Below, one piece after another: positions 1-13,045 of a stretch of DNA of 64,000 nt. This stretch comes from Isoetes taiwanensis (lineage: Eukaryota; Streptophyta; Lycopodiopsida; Isoetales; Isoetaceae). The translations under genes were made by a program, and so were the position numbers. Location of the stretch: positions 3,733,385-3,797,384 of the forward strand of contig JAJEKV010000077.1 in assembly GCA_021234155.1 (NCBI GenBank), read 5' to 3'. Each line of letters opens with the position of its first letter. Position 1 is the stretch's first letter. The notes beneath the pieces were generated by a model that was given only the letters and a program-made list of their open reading frames with translations, was not told the origin of the DNA and did not search any database.

Positions 1-1262
1 ATTAAGCGTCTTTATTAATGGTAGTAGTGGGGCACGCAAAGGTGTTCATTATTTTCTCTCTTAAGCAGATGTTGATTTTAACTCATTTTTCTAGATGAAA
101 ATAATAGAGAAAAACTACAAAAGCCCTCATGTTTTGACTTATATTTTGACGAATTTTATTAGATGCCCATAGCTTTTCATTATTTCACCAAATGCCCCTG
201 GTCAAAGTAGATGTTGATTTTAACTCTCATTTCCCTAGAGGAAAATAAACGGGAAAAACTACAAAACGCGCTTATATTTTGATGGATTTCATTAGATGCC
301 CACAACTTTTCATAATTTCACCAATGCCCCTGGTCAAAATATAATATGTTTTGTATTTTTAAAAATTATTCAAATACCCTTAATTTTTACGTTAATTCCT
401 TAAATGCCCCTATGTTTCTTCTAAATTTCCAAAATGCCTTTGAGACATATAACATGTGTTTCTTTTCAAATTTTAAAAGTGCAGAGTAAAATATTGAAAT
501 GCCCTTGAACAACATCATACATCGCACCTAGAAAAATAGGAACAATACCAGAATGCATGATCTCCCAATAGGTTGCAGGGTCAGAAGTGAGTAAAAAGGC
601 TTGGTGGACCTCCAGAATCGTGAGAGTCTGTGCCTCCAGAATTGTGAGAGATAATCCTTCAAAAAATCCTGAGAAAATAGAATCGGTGCAAAATAATGAG
701 CGCATGTGAGCAAAAATCAATGGAGCAAGCAAACTTGATGGAGCAGAATGAGTTTCAATCAGAAATAAATTTTATGGAGCCGCCCATGCCTTCTTCTTTC
801 TTCTTTCTTTTTAAGGAACCATGCACAAAAGTAGGCGTTGATCCAAAAACAACGCTAAAAGAATATCCGTTGAAAAAGGGCATTCCGTTGAATACGAAAA
901 AACGAAGGGCATTTTATGAAACTTGAAATGTTACAAAAGGGTATATATTGACCAAGGGCATTTAATAAAATAATGGAAACTTAGGGGCGTCTGATGAAAT
1001 TCGTCAAAACATGAGGGCATTTTGTAGTTTTTTCCAAAATGGAATAATCTTCCTTATTGCATTGAAGAAATGCTAGCAAAATATCAGTGTGAACTGAAGT
1101 ACATAAAAAAAGGAGAAGCATTCGCTTCCGTTTGGTATCTTCAAGCTTCTAGAGATGGTTTTATATGAGCACTATAGATGTGAGATGGATCACAACAGTT
1201 ATGTAATCAGTATGCACGCAGACGACTCTTCTATTCTTACTAGCAAGGAAAAACAACTTAAA
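1..1262 (+). repeat. Left arm of a 1.3 kb inverted repeat
   Basis: This sequence reappears in inverse orientation at 18821-20132. The match runs from the first base of the window, where the reverse complement of 20132 downwards reads almost the same, to the shared phrase cttactagcaaggaaaa near 1240-1256. The left copy may begin before the window. The arm has two parts: an outer ~1035 bp that is itself palindromic and rich in an AATGCCC motif, and an inner ~220 bp without that motif. Translated frames shared by both arms (for example minus-strand 466-732) end in different places in the two copies, so I do not call a gene. Confidence 0.85.
66..340 (+). repeat. Imperfect tandem duplication, ~138 bp period
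   Basis: The phrase agatgttgattttaact occurs near 67 and again near 205. Each copy is followed by gaaaaactacaaaa and then by two AGATGCCC/AATGCCCCTGG phrases. It lies in the outer part of the inverted-repeat arm, and the mirrored copy is at about 19795-20070. It looks like subterminal repetition within a transposon end. Confidence 0.7.
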
Positions 1263-3030
1263 GAATGCAAGCCAACTGCTTGATACATTCTCCTTGGTGT
1301 CACCATGCCTCATTGACTAGAAAAAATGTTCTGCACAGTGGGTGAGAGAGGGCTCACATCTTAACCGTCTTCAACGTCTTCCATGGAAAATAATTCTTGA
1401 AGAGAAAAGATGTAAGCTTCTAGGCAGGATTGCCTTAAGGATGAAACTTGCCAAAAAGGCTATTTTTAAATGGTTTTAAAAGTTTTTTGATACTATGGTT
1501 TAGTAGGGTCCGTTGTAAATGAAAGAAATAAAATTAGCCAACTTTTTTACAAAAAAAATCTCATCCCATTTGAACATTCGCCACGTCCTCTAAATTGCAC
1601 AACTGTGGATTCATCTTATCTTCTATCCTTCTTCTGGAAGATTCTCAAGAAATAGCCTACTATTCTGGGCTTACTTCATATCATGATCTACTCCCATATC
1701 CATCTAGGTACACATGAATATTTTAAGAGATATTTTTATGGTTATTGTATGTTATTGTGCTACACATTCTAAAGCTACACATTCTAAACAAGGTGCACTT
1801 GGACTACCATAGTCATCGGATTCATTAATCCTACGACCCAGATCGTTTGTTGGAGCCTCTGGGCATCTCTCGTTTTGCTTATGGTCATTTATGACTGATG
1901 GTGCTTATGATTTTGAAATATGAAATACGAGTTCGCCTAAGGTTTTGAGGGAATATCAAACCTCTATATGGCTTTGCCTAAGCTTTTAAAATATGAATTA
2001 CTGTGGCTCGAACCTCTACCAAAATAACTCAATGTCCTAATAAGACTACTTTGATCAATGTATCTTGTGACCTATGCAAATTTGCAATTTATCAAGGCAC
2101 CTTTTTTGTATCAACTTTGTTAATTTGGGATTTTCCGGTATGGCAAAAAAGATTTTTGGAATTGTTTTTAAATAATTTCCTAAGCTTTTAGAGGTTTTGG
2201 CAAATCCCGATTGTTCAAAAATCGAGAAAGAATTTGGCTATGATTTATTTTCTGCATGTCCCCTTCATGCCACGAATCTATCTAATCTATGCATACACGA
2301 ATCCTTCCCTTCTGTGCACCAAGAGATGGGTATGCAACGGATGGATCCGCTTCCCCTTGCAATTTCGGCCACTGGTGTAAGAACCTAATCGGCTGAACTC
2401 GACTGTTTTATGCTTCTGCAAGATCTACATGGTAATGGTTGGGTTTTTTTTATCTCGCTACGATTTCCCTATGATTTTGAAAGTTTTGGCAGCCGGAAAA
2501 ATTCCAGATTTTCCAAAAATCAGGAAAGATTTTTAAGGTATGATTTCCTAGGATAAAATTTCCACCTTGCCATGCATCACAACAATTTTTCTCCGTTTCT
2601 GTAGATGGCATTCCGAAAAATAGATTTCGTTTCCAGGTTGCAGCCTAATCGGTTGACATATCGAGTTTTAGAGGCATTAATTGAATCCTTCCATTGCAGG
2701 CTGTGCCTTCTTCTATAGAAGGTGGACCTGCAGCATGTGCTGAGATAGTTACAGGAGACGAGATAGTACAGATGAATAGTAAGAATAAAGTTTGCAATCA
2801 ATATCATTTATGGAGGCCTGATATCCTCTTGATCGGAAGTTGTCAAAGACATAAATGGTGAAGATACAGCAAGTAAGTTCCAGGACCAAGCTCGGGCTTT
2901 AGTCTCTCTAACATCAAGACGACAAATAAGTATTCTATATGCACCAAAAGCTACTCACCCATTTTGCTCATCCATTTTTCATGTCATAGAATATCAATTC
3001 GGTTGCATTATTCATGTCAATTGTTGCATT
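1263..3030. other. No recognisable gene
   Basis: AT-rich sequence just inside the left inverted-repeat arm. The open frames at 2003-2191 and 2197-2388 are short and resemble nothing I know. A possible exon-like stretch follows a cattgcag acceptor near 2700 (reading AVPSSIEGGPAACAE) and stays open to about 2820. It lies upstream of the MYB remnant and could belong to the same captured locus, but no MYB R1 or R2 repeat is visible. Confidence 0.4.
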
Positions 3031-4020
3031 TTTTGGGCCAAAATTGCATCGTATCTACCTGGCCGAACAGACAATGACCTGAAGAATTTCTGGAGCACAA
3101 GGCAGAAGCATCTTTCAAGAGCCACACAAGACTCCTCCATCTTCTCATCCTGTCAAACAGTTTCAACATCACAATTCTGATCCGCTTTATTTTAACAAAG
3201 ATCTCATGCTGCCAGAAATACCATCTTTTCAGATGCCAGATCCTTCGTGCTCGCCGTCTTTCTTTCCATTTCATGAATTGGGCCCTCCTCCATTGTTCGT
3301 TGAAGAACATCATGCTTTTAGAGATCATCAAAGCAATAACAATATGTGTGATCCATGGAAATCCAGATGTGAGAATGTTTGCTTAGATGATGTGAAAATG
3401 GAAGACGTTAAACTGGGTTATCCCTTTGCAGACTGTGAAATTGCAAGGCCTTTTGCAACTACATGTTTCAAATTTTCAATGTTGGTATGAACAGGCAGTC
3501 AAGGCCATGGAAAAGAAAAGTTAGGTCTAAGAGACCTTTAAAATATGATTCTGAAGTTCCTGAACAGCAGATTGAAGAACCAGTTTCAAACTTTTTGCCT
3601 TTGCCTTTAGGATCAGATATGGCAGCATCTCAAATTGGATTTGATGCATTGATTGGTCCAGCAGAGGCTCAGATGCATTCAGACATTTTGTTTTCAGATC
3701 CGGATCAGTGCATCATTTCCCGTCCTGCTCAACTGTTAGAAGAATCTGATAATTTTCTAGCTTTTTCCATTCATGCTGGTGAATCAGGAGCAAGGTAGAA
3801 TATATGCAAAGATTTGGCCAGTTTTCTTCCCAGTCCACAGTGGGAAAAGCTTCCAATGCTTTATTTTGAATCAGAGCCTCCTGAATATGGCAAAAGCGAA
3901 ACGGATGAAGATAGTATTCTTTCTGGATTCCCTACATTTGAGTCGCTGGAACCCCTTTGTCATGCTCTAGATTCGTGGTCTGTTTCTGCAGGAGCAGCAA
4001 CAACTACTCAAAACACATAG
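3031..4020 (+). pseudogene. R2R3-MYB transcription factor, last-exon remnant
   Basis: The first frame reads [20 protein letters not shown] followed by [10 protein letters not shown], which is the end of the second MYB repeat (R3) with its recognition helix; LPGRTDN-KN-W is the hallmark of plant R2R3-MYB proteins. A 290-residue C-terminal tail follows, rich in acidic, Pro and Ser residues, as is usual for the activation region. The frame shifts near 3125 and near 3480, and an in-frame TAG at 3796-3798 (a CAG-to-TAG type change) precedes about 70 more open codons ending at 4020. The R2 repeat and N-terminus are missing, so this is a fragment. The bases before 3031 (attgttgcatttt) look like a decayed acceptor. 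I cannot name the subgroup. Confidence 0.75.
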
Positions 4021-5600
4021 ATATTTGATTTGTTATACTTGAACAACACATGTTTCAGATCTGCATTCAGATTCTCTGTGAAAACTTATAAAATGAAATG
4101 AAATTTTCTCCAAATAAAAAATTTGTTGCATTTTTATTATTGCCATAGATTCCACAGCTCGGTGGGATCTTGTACACAGGCCGCATCTAATGGGAATAAT
4201 ACAGGGCTCTATCTAGGAGCAGGTCCGTTCCCATATGTAGCACTTCTTGCATGCCACCTTGAGTGTTTGACTGTATATTTGGAAGCATGAGAACAAAATC
4301 AGTGATTTTTACAGCATAGCAAAGGGGTGCATAGTTTTCTGTTTGTCTTTTAGGCTTGCTGCGCTTAAGAGATTCCTCATTTGTATTATATTTGTGCAGG
4401 AATCTTTCAAAGGACATCACTAAGCCTATTGTGTACAAGATTGAGGCTGTCGATATAGGTGCTCATCTTTGTTCCAAGATTACCTTTGTTTCTTATGCTG
4501 ATTCTAGGGTACTTCAAGAAATTGCTTTATATGTTACGTTACATGTTATATTAATGCCTGCAGGTGAGGCTTTATCTCCACATGTAGATTACTATTAAAT
4601 GGCTTGAATTCAGACAAAGGAAGGCATCTCACGGTTCTTTTGCTAAATTCGTTGGTTTAGAAGTCTTAAAGATGCTTCAATGAGTGAAATTTATAAGAAG
4701 CATCCTTCTCTTAGGTTGTCAGTTTCCTTTTTAAGTCTCACAAGGAGAATTTAGTAAGTAAGAAAGCGTTGTATCATGTAATTCCATGTATAGCTGCTGC
4801 TCTTGAACAAATTCTTTCGCAGTTGAGGTTGTTAGGAGCTAATAGGTTTCTGCTAAATTGTTCAGAGCTGCTATCTTTCGTGGCTAATATTGCTATTCTA
4901 TTGCTTAACATCAAACAAACGGTTACAAAAGTGGATAGATGTGCAGTTTCTAAAGAGCCTTCTACAAATTAATCACTGTTTAGTTGACTTTCTAAAATCT
5001 CAGACCCATTAATAAGCTGCCCTTAATAATCCCCTATTCTATTCTATTCTATTCTATTCTCTGCGGGTTGCAAATATGACGTATCTCACTTGCTTCATAT
5101 TAGAAGAATCTCACTTTAGAGAAGTTTCTAGAGTCAAAGAAGAAAATCCCAAAGACCTTTCTTAAGTAGAACATTTGACAGTGACTGCTGTAAAGTTTGC
5201 ATGTCTGTAATGCGAAAGATCATGAAATTGCGAATAAGGTGTGCCTTCTTGAGACCTGTTTGCAGACAACTTAAGTTGATTGAATTCTTCACTTTTAGAC
5301 CATTTCCAATCTAGACAAAATATAATCCAATTTCACTGCTCCCAAACCATTTTTAGTACCCTAAATTTTAATGGCCAGACGGCCAAGGCCAAAATTATTG
5401 CATTAAAAGTCCATCCATTGTTATTATCAAGAAATGTGTCTTGCTTTCTTTCTGTCACAATCTTGCTGTTCATTTTAAATGTTGTGTTGCATGTTTTCCT
5501 TTTTCCATAAACATACTTGACTGAAAGGTTGATAAACATGACTATTGTGATTAACAGGTGGTGCATGTGAGCAAGGGCCTGCGGTTGAGTGGCTGAGGAT
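4021..5600. other. MYB 3' flank and unassigned sequence
   Basis: The first ~130 bases have the AT-rich look of a 3' UTR, with ccaaataaaaaat near 4110 as a possible poly(A) signal. Open stretches at 4356-4598 and 4769-4972 could be exon fragments; a tttgtgcag acceptor-like phrase sits near 4392-4400. I recognise no family. A (CTATT)n microsatellite of about five repeats lies at 5033-5060. Nothing else stands out. Confidence 0.35.
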
Positions 5601-5607
5601 GCATATC

Positions 5608-5790
5608 TGCTTGAATCCTTATGTATGGACCAGGTTAATCCTAAACCCTTTCTTATTTCTTTGCATAGATGGGATGGTCTTTGTAGGAGCGAATCCTCTG
5701 CTTAAATCTTTATGTATGGACCACGTCAATCCTAAACCCTTTTGTATTTCTTTGCACAGATGAGGTGGTCTCTTCAGGAGCAAGACATCT
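5608..5790 (+). repeat. Tandem duplication, 91 bp period
   Basis: Two adjacent copies share atgtatggacca, aatcctaaaccctttt and atttctttgca, starting near 5608 and 5699. They sit immediately before the first (GAA)n tract and the 3.6 kb array. No coding content is evident. Confidence 0.75.
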
Positions 5791-5830
5791 AAGAAGGGTC
5801 AGAAGAAGAAGAAGAAGAAGAAGAAGAATT

Positions 5831-8800
5831 TAAAAAATGTACAACAATGGAATAGCATTCCTTGAGATATGGAATAAGTTGCCTAATGGCATATGACTTC
5901 ATGGGTTTTAGAGGCTTTAACTTAGGCCTAGAGTGGCATGAGAATATAAAAGATGTTTAAAAATTTGCATGTTGCCTTTGCATGTGCTAACAAGAAAGGA
6001 CATTCCATATCTTTTCATAGAGAGCAAAGGCATACGTTGTGGAAAGTTGGAGATATTATAAAAACAAAGGCAATTGTATTTCCTTTTCAATTAATTATTT
6101 CTCAAATAGACGTGCATGTTCGCCACATGTAATCTTTAAGGAAAAAAGGTTGCATGTACTTTTTTGAACCATGTAGTGCTACCTTTTGTATTGCTAAACG
6201 TGAGCACAATATGAGGTGTTGGTTTCCGGTCTTCATATAAGAGCATGTGGCCATATATCTACACGATTTTGTATATTGTACACATGGTTTTCATGTACCA
6301 TAGAAGGCTTCTAAAACGTATCATGTACCATAGAAGGCTTCGAAAAAGTCATACGAAATAATTTTCGGTAACTTTTCCTTTAATTTATATGTGTTAGGTT
6401 TGCATAAACAAATATACGAAAATGGAAATCTTTGTCTTTGTGGTTCTTTGGCGCCAACACTAAGCGGCCACGACCAAGTTCGGAATGATTTGTTCCCTTC
6501 ATGCTCGCTCTATATGATCTCGGTTACGCTCTAAGGCATGGGCTTACTTTCAGGCCGTGAGATGTTCACATAGCTTTGCACTATGGTAGGCAAGCTTTGG
6601 ATCTAGATCTCACATGCGAATTTAATCAAAAGATAGCTGTCTAAAGGATCGAATGCTCAAGTTAAGACCAAGGAGCGACAAATAATGCTCAAGTTAAGAC
6701 CAGGGAGCGACAAATAACCAAAGCTTGGATGCAATATGGGCTTTGTGCTAAAATGAACGTGGATTTCCAAATGATAGAGTTATAACGAGGTATGTATGTG
6801 TTTTTGCGGGCAAGATATAGAAAAGATTCGCACTGCTATAGCATTTCGGATCTGCATGCATACAACAAAAATAATTTATATATGAATAAAAGGCCAAAAA
6901 TAGGCTGGTCGGATTTCTTTGGATGATCGCAGTTTGACCAAAGCTGCGATTCGTTGCTTCATCTATGCCTTATAGATTTTGATTTTGGTCGTGATGCAAG
7001 GCTTAATGCCAACATATGTTTATTCCGAAACTTATAATGCTTGATCCGGAGTATCCGGAGGATTGAGATAGGAAAAAATGTTACGGATTTGCAAAATGGC
7101 ACGGATTTTTGTTGGCATTTGTGGATCTATCTTGAATGTACTTTCGAGCTAGTTCTTTGTACTCAACATGGCTATGATTTATGCTACGGTTTATGCTATA
7201 GCATCAATTTTAGCTCTGATAGTAAACAATTTGGTATACTACTTTGTTTCATGATGTTTGGTACTGTTATTTTCTAGAACTTCGAGTTCTTCTGTGATGC
7301 TATTTCAGGGATAGCAATAGCCAGTCCATACTGGTTGCTGCATAATCAGAACATCAGCGATGTTTTTGGTATTCAATGGCTCAAATATTTGATAGCATTT
7401 GACCTGGATCTGGCAAATACATGTGCACAAGTAAGCATTTGTTTTTACAAAAATATTTCTAGGTAAATCACAAGGATCAGTGATCTATTCTTTGATTTTG
7501 TTGGACGGTTTTGCCTCTTTGAGCTTCATGTAACTAGCACAAATGTTTTTGCCCTAAATTGCAGTGGCAAGCATATGCCTTCAACTTTAGAAGCTTGTAC
7601 GAATTTAATTTTTTGGCAAATGCTTTCAACTCTAGAAGCCTCTATGAAATGAGTAAAGTGTGGAGGTTCTTCACCATTAAAGCTTGAGCTCAACATTTTC
7701 GACATGATGTCTATGAAGCGGAATCATCTCGGGTTAGCTTAAGAAGTTTTGGGCTGTAAAAACAGTTCTGAGCTTTGTAAGGTTAATAGTCTATAAATTC
7801 ATACGAAAATAAAGCTTTCTTAATCAAGTTACATATTACATGATCATGCTTTTGATTTTTTGATCACTTAGAAAGCATGTTGAGTAGTTATAAATGGAAA
7901 TAGTTATGCGCTATTATGTTAACTACTTTGAGAATCGATTCCTAAAAGAAGCTTAGGCTTGAGAACATCATAGATTTAATGGCAAAGAGGATTGAAATGA
8001 AATACACTAGTTTGGTTGGGAAATTATATGTTTCTTAAAGAGTATACTGGTGGAAATTATCATGTTTAATGCTAAAAGGAAAAAACTGAATGTTTATCAT
8101 GGTTAAAGCTGAATGTTTATCAAGTTTAAAGTTGAAAGGGAATTATCACGTAATAGAATTAATCCTCAACATGACCAGCTAGATCTGGGGCTAAGAAATT
8201 AGTTCTCGTCTAATGGTTATGCTTGAGATCAATTCGCGCCAGTTTATAATGTCTATAATATTAATATTCCGTTTCCTTTCTTGTTAATGTCACCTCAGGG
8301 CAAAAGGATACAATTGGTGATCAGTGATAAACTGAGAGACCCAATGTACCTTTTGGCCCTTGCATCGTTACCGGGATTACTGCTAACGTTTGCATGATTG
8401 GCTGCAGGTACGGGTTCTCTTCTCCAATTGTCTCTATTTTGCTGTTAGAGTTGGCGTTAACGTGGAAATGGAATAACTGGATGCGTAAGAGATGGAATAA
8501 GCTGCACTTTGATAGAGACACAGATAAGAGATAAGATATATGAATACATATTATACAGGAATTTTATTGAAAACTCTATATTTTGTATCTATGGCACTTT
8601 ATACTTACACTTTGAGAATACATAATGCGTTATAAGTTAAATACATTGTATACTTTATACTTTAAAATGTTTCGTTTACACTTTACACTTTAAAAATTGA
8701 GATTTACACTTTATGGAATTTGTTTTTTAAAAATCCAGGAATTTATATGGGCTAATGGTTTGGAGAGTGCCTGATGTGGCCTGGCCTAAAAACCAGGGTG

Positions 8801-9376
8801 GATATATGGAAATGTGATCTTGCCTTGAACAAGGTTCTTTTAAAGTAATTGTACTTTAATTGTGACTGTAGTCCTGGTAAGAACATGTACGAAGAAGAAA
8901 TTGTGATTTCCACTTGCTGGAGTTATCTGGCAAACGCATCTCTTCTACAAACCAGGTTAGTTTGAATATTGCTTTTGGACAGAAAAAATAGGTTTTGCTA
9001 CCATATATTTTGGTAAATGGCCCATAGCCTATAAAATGATAGTGCATTATGCAATATCAGGCTGTCCATTGGTACTTAAGGCCCATTGTGCCCTATGTAC
9101 TTCACATTTTAAAATCCTGATAATCTGTCAGGTCTTGAACTAGTCCACTGTACTAGCTCTCGAATTATCTCGCTAATCTTGGATATGGTATTTGGTCCAC
9201 TTTGCCTTTATACTATTAAAATACAAATGATACAATAACTTGATGTTGAATTATAGATTCTACGAATCTACTTTCTTCTAAGGTGGGAAGTAGGACCCTC
9301 TTTTATAAGGGGGTCCTACTTTCCTTATAAAAAGAGGTGTCCTACATCCCGGGAGGAATGTGGGAAAGAAGAAGGG
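5831..9376 (+). repeat. 3.6 kb tandem unit, copy 1
   Basis: First of three head-to-tail copies. Alignment on acaacaatggaatagc (5841, 9462, 13058) gives periods of 3621 and 3596 bp. The unit is AT-rich and mostly non-coding. Near its downstream end a hairpin (9288-9322, arms AAGTAGGACC and GGTCCTACTT) is followed by ccttataaaaagagg, which resembles an LTR promoter. Copy 1 differs from copies 2 and 3 chiefly where they have CAG, CTG or CCGG. The unit's identity is unknown; an old LTR-element derivative is possible. Confidence 0.85.
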
Positions 9377-9450
9377 AGAAGAAGAAGAAGAAGAAGAAGA
9401 AGAAGAAGAAGAAGAAGAAGAAGAAGAAGAAGAAGAAGAAGAAGAAGAAT
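9377..9450 (+). repeat. (GAA)n microsatellite at the copy 1/copy 2 junction
   Basis: About 23 GAA units. The minus-strand frame through it gives a poly-serine run, which is an artefact of the repeat. Similar tracts lie at 5806-5828 (before copy 1), 12996-13045 (copy 2/3 junction) and 16116-16251 (end of copy 3). Confidence 0.95.
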
Positions 9451-12400
9451 TCAAAAAATGTACAACAATGGAATAGCATTCCTTGAGATATGGAATAAGT
9501 TGCCTAATGGCATATGACTTCATGGGTTTTAGAGGCTTTAACTTAGGCCTAGAGTGGCATGAGAATATAAAAAGATGTTTAAAATTTGCATGTTGCCTTT
9601 GCATGTGCTAACAAGAAAGGACATTCCATATCTTTTCATAGAGAGCAAAGGCATACGTTGTGGAAAGTTGGAGATATTATAAAAACAAAGGCAATTGTAT
9701 TTCCTTTTCAATTAATTATTTCTCAAATAGACGTGCATGTTCGCCACATGTAATCTTTAAGGAAAAAAGGTTGCATGTACTTTTTTGAACCATGTAGTGC
9801 TACCTTTTGTATTGCTAAACGTGAGCACAATATGAGGTGTTGGTTTCCGGTCTTCATATAAGAGCATGTGGCCATATATCTACACGATTTTGTATATTGT
9901 ACACATGGTTTTCATGTACCATAGAAGGCTTCTAAAACGTATCATGTACCATAGAAGGCTTCGAAAAAGTCATACGAAATAATTTTCGGTAACTTTTCCT
10001 TTAATTTATATGTGTTAGGTTTGCATAAACAAATATACGAAATGGAAATGCTGCCTGTGCTGTGGTTCTTTGGCGCCAACACTAGCGGCCACAGCCAAGT
10101 TCTGGAATGATTTGTTCCCTTCATGCTCTGCTCTATATGATCTCAGTTCTGCTCTAAGGCATGGGCGACTTCAGGCCCGTGAGATGTTCACATAGCTTTG
10201 CACTATGGTAGCTGAAGCTTTGGATCTAGATCTCACATGCGAATTTAATCAAAAGATAGCTGTCTAAAGGATCGAATGCTCAAGTTAAGACCAAGGAGCG
10301 ACAAATAATGCTCAAGTTAAGACCAGGGAGCGACAAATAACCAAAGCTTGGATGCAATATGGGCTTTGTGCTAAAATGAACTGTGGATTTCCAACAGATA
10401 GAGTTATAACGAGGTATGTATGTGTTTTTGCCGGGCAAGATATAGAAAAGATTCTGCCTGCTATAGCATTTCGGATCTGCATGCATACAACAAAAATAAT
10501 TTATATATGAATAAAAGGCCAAAAATAGGCTGGTCGGATTCTTTGGATGATCGCAGCTTGACCAAAGCTGCAGTTCGTTGCTTCATCTATGCCTTATAGA
10601 TTTTGATTTTGGCTGTGATGCAAGGCTTAATGCCAACATATGTTTATTCCAGAAACTTATAATGCTGATCCGGAGTATCTGGAGGATTGAGATAGGAAAA
10701 AATGTTACCGGATTTGCAAAATGGCACCGGATTTGCTGTTGGCATTTGTGGATCTATGCTGAATGTACTCGGAGCTAGTTGCTGTACTCAACATGGCTAT
10801 GATTTATGCTACGGTTTATGCTATAGCATCAATTTCAGCTCTGATAGTAAACAATTTGGTATACTACTTTGTTTCATGCTGTTTGGTACTGTTATTTTCT
10901 AGAACTTCGAGTTCTTCTGTGATGCTATTTCAGGGATAGCAATAGCCAGTCCATACTGGTTGCTGCATAATCAGAACATCAGCGATGTTTTTGGTATTCA
11001 ATGGCTCAAATATTTGATAGCATTTGACCTGGATCTGGCAAATACATGTGCACAAGTAAGCATTTGTTTTTACAAAAATATTTCTAGGTAAATCACAAGG
11101 ATCAGTGATCTATTCTTTGATTTTGTTGGACGGTTTTGCCTCTTTGAGCTTCATGTAACTAGCACAAATGTTTTTGCCCTAAATTGCAGTGGCAAGCATA
11201 TGCCTTCAACTTTAGAAGCCTGTACGAATTTAATTTTTTGGCAAATGCTTTCAACTCTAGAAGCCTCTATGAAATGAGTAAAGTGTGGAGGTTCTTCACC
11301 ATTAAAGCTTGAGCGCAACATTTTCGACATGATGTCTATGAAGCGGAATCATCTCAGGTTAGCTTAAGAAGTTTTGGGCTGTAAAAACAGTTCTGAGCTT
11401 TGTAAGGTTAACAGTCTATAAATTCATACGAAAATAAAGCTTTCTTAATCAAGTTACATATTACATGATCATGCTTTTGATTTTTTGATCACTTAGAAAG
11501 CATGTTGAGTAGTTATAAATGGAAATAGTTATGCGCTATTATGTTAACTACTTTGAGAATCGATTCCTAAAAGAAGCTTAGGCTTGAGAACATCATAGAT
11601 TTAATGGCAAAGAGGATTGAAATGAAATACACTAGTTTGGTTGGGAAATTATATGTTTCTTAAAGAGTATACTGGTGGAAATTATCATGTTTAATGCTAA
11701 AAGGAAAAAACTGAATGTTTATCATGGTTAAAGCTGAATGTTTATCAAGTTTAAAGTTGAAAGGGAATTATCACGTAATAGAATTAATCCTCAACATGAC
11801 CAGCTAGATCTGGGGCTAAGAAATTAGTTCTCGTCTAATGGTTATGCTTGAGATCAATTGCGAAGTTTATAATGTCTATAATATTAATATTCCAGTTTCC
11901 TTTCTTGTTAATGTCACCTCAGGGCAAAAGGATACAATTGGTGATCAGTGATAAACTGAGAGACCCAATGTACCTTTTGGCCCTTGCATCGTTATCGGGA
12001 TTACTGCTAACGTTTGCATGATTGGTCGCGAGTGCGGGTTCTCTTCTCCAATTGTCTCTATTTTCTTTGTTAGAGTTGGCGTTTAACGTGGAAATGGAAT
12101 AACCGGATCGTAAGAGATGGAATAAAAGGCGCACTTTGATAGAGACACGATAAGAGATAAGATATATGAATACATATTATCTGAGGAATTTTATTGAAAA
12201 CTCTATATTTTGTATCTATGGCACTTTATACTTACACTTTGAGAATACATAATGCGTTATAAGTTAAATACATTGTATACTTTATACTTTAAAATGTTTA
12301 GTTTACACTTTACACTTTAAAATTGAGATTTACACTTTATGGAATTTGTTTTTAAAAATCCGAGGGAATTTATATGGGCTAATGGTTTGGAGAGTGCTCG

Positions 12401-12995
12401 ATGTGGCCTGGCCTAAAAACCGAGGGTGGATATATGGAAATGTGATCTTGCCTTGAACAAGGTTCTTTTAAAGTAATTGTACTTTAATTGTGATTTGTAG
12501 TCTGGTAAGAACATGTCTGAAGAAGAAATTGTGATTTCCACTTGCTGGAGTTATCTGGCAAACGCATCTCTTCTACAAACCAGGTTAGTTTGAATATTGC
12601 TTTTGGACAGAAAAAATAGGTTTTGCTACCATATATTTTGGTAAATGGCCCATAGCCTATAAAATGATAGTGCATTATGCAATATCGGTACATCCATTGG
12701 TACTTAAGGCCCATTGTGCCCTATGTACTTCACATTTTAAAATCCTGATAATCTGTCAGGTCTTGAACTAGTCCACTGTACTAGCTCTCGAATTATCTGC
12801 TAATGCGGATATGGTATTTGGTCCACTGCACCTTATACTATTAAAATACAAATGATACAATAACTTGATGTTGAATTATAGATTCTACGAATCTACTTTC
12901 TTCTGGTGTAAGGAAGTAGGACCCCTCTTTTTATAAGGGGGTCCTACTTTCCTTATAAAAAGAGGTGTCCTACATCCCGAGGGAGGGAATGTGGG
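9451..12995 (+). repeat. 3.6 kb tandem unit, copy 2
   Basis: Second head-to-tail copy, nearly identical to copies 1 and 3 outside CHG-type sites. It has the same terminal hairpin (about 12914-12949) and TATA-like sequence before the next (GAA)n tract. Short open frames at 10578-10902 are interrupted in the sister copies, and no domain is recognisable. Confidence 0.85.
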
Positions 12996-13045
12996 AGAAG
13001 AAGAAGAAGAAGAAGAAGAAGAAGAAGAAGAAGAAGAAAGAAGAA

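Noticed and set aside
466-732. 88-codon minus-strand frame shared with the right repeat arm
   Set aside because: It is partly conserved between the arms, but start and stop differ and the composition follows the repeat; there is no evidence of selection on protein.
3031-4020. Assignment of the MYB remnant to DUO1/MYB125
   Set aside because: The KNFWSTRQK stretch is suggestive, but I cannot confirm the subgroup from memory and the R2 repeat is missing.
5033-5060. (CTATT)n as the tail of a truncated family-1 LINE
   Set aside because: The bases before it do not match the 3' UTR shared by copies A and B; it may be a chance microsatellite.
9278-9604. Minus-strand frame with a long poly-serine run
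   Set aside because: It is the translation of the (GAA)n microsatellite and flanking non-coding repeat; the sister copies do not keep the frame.
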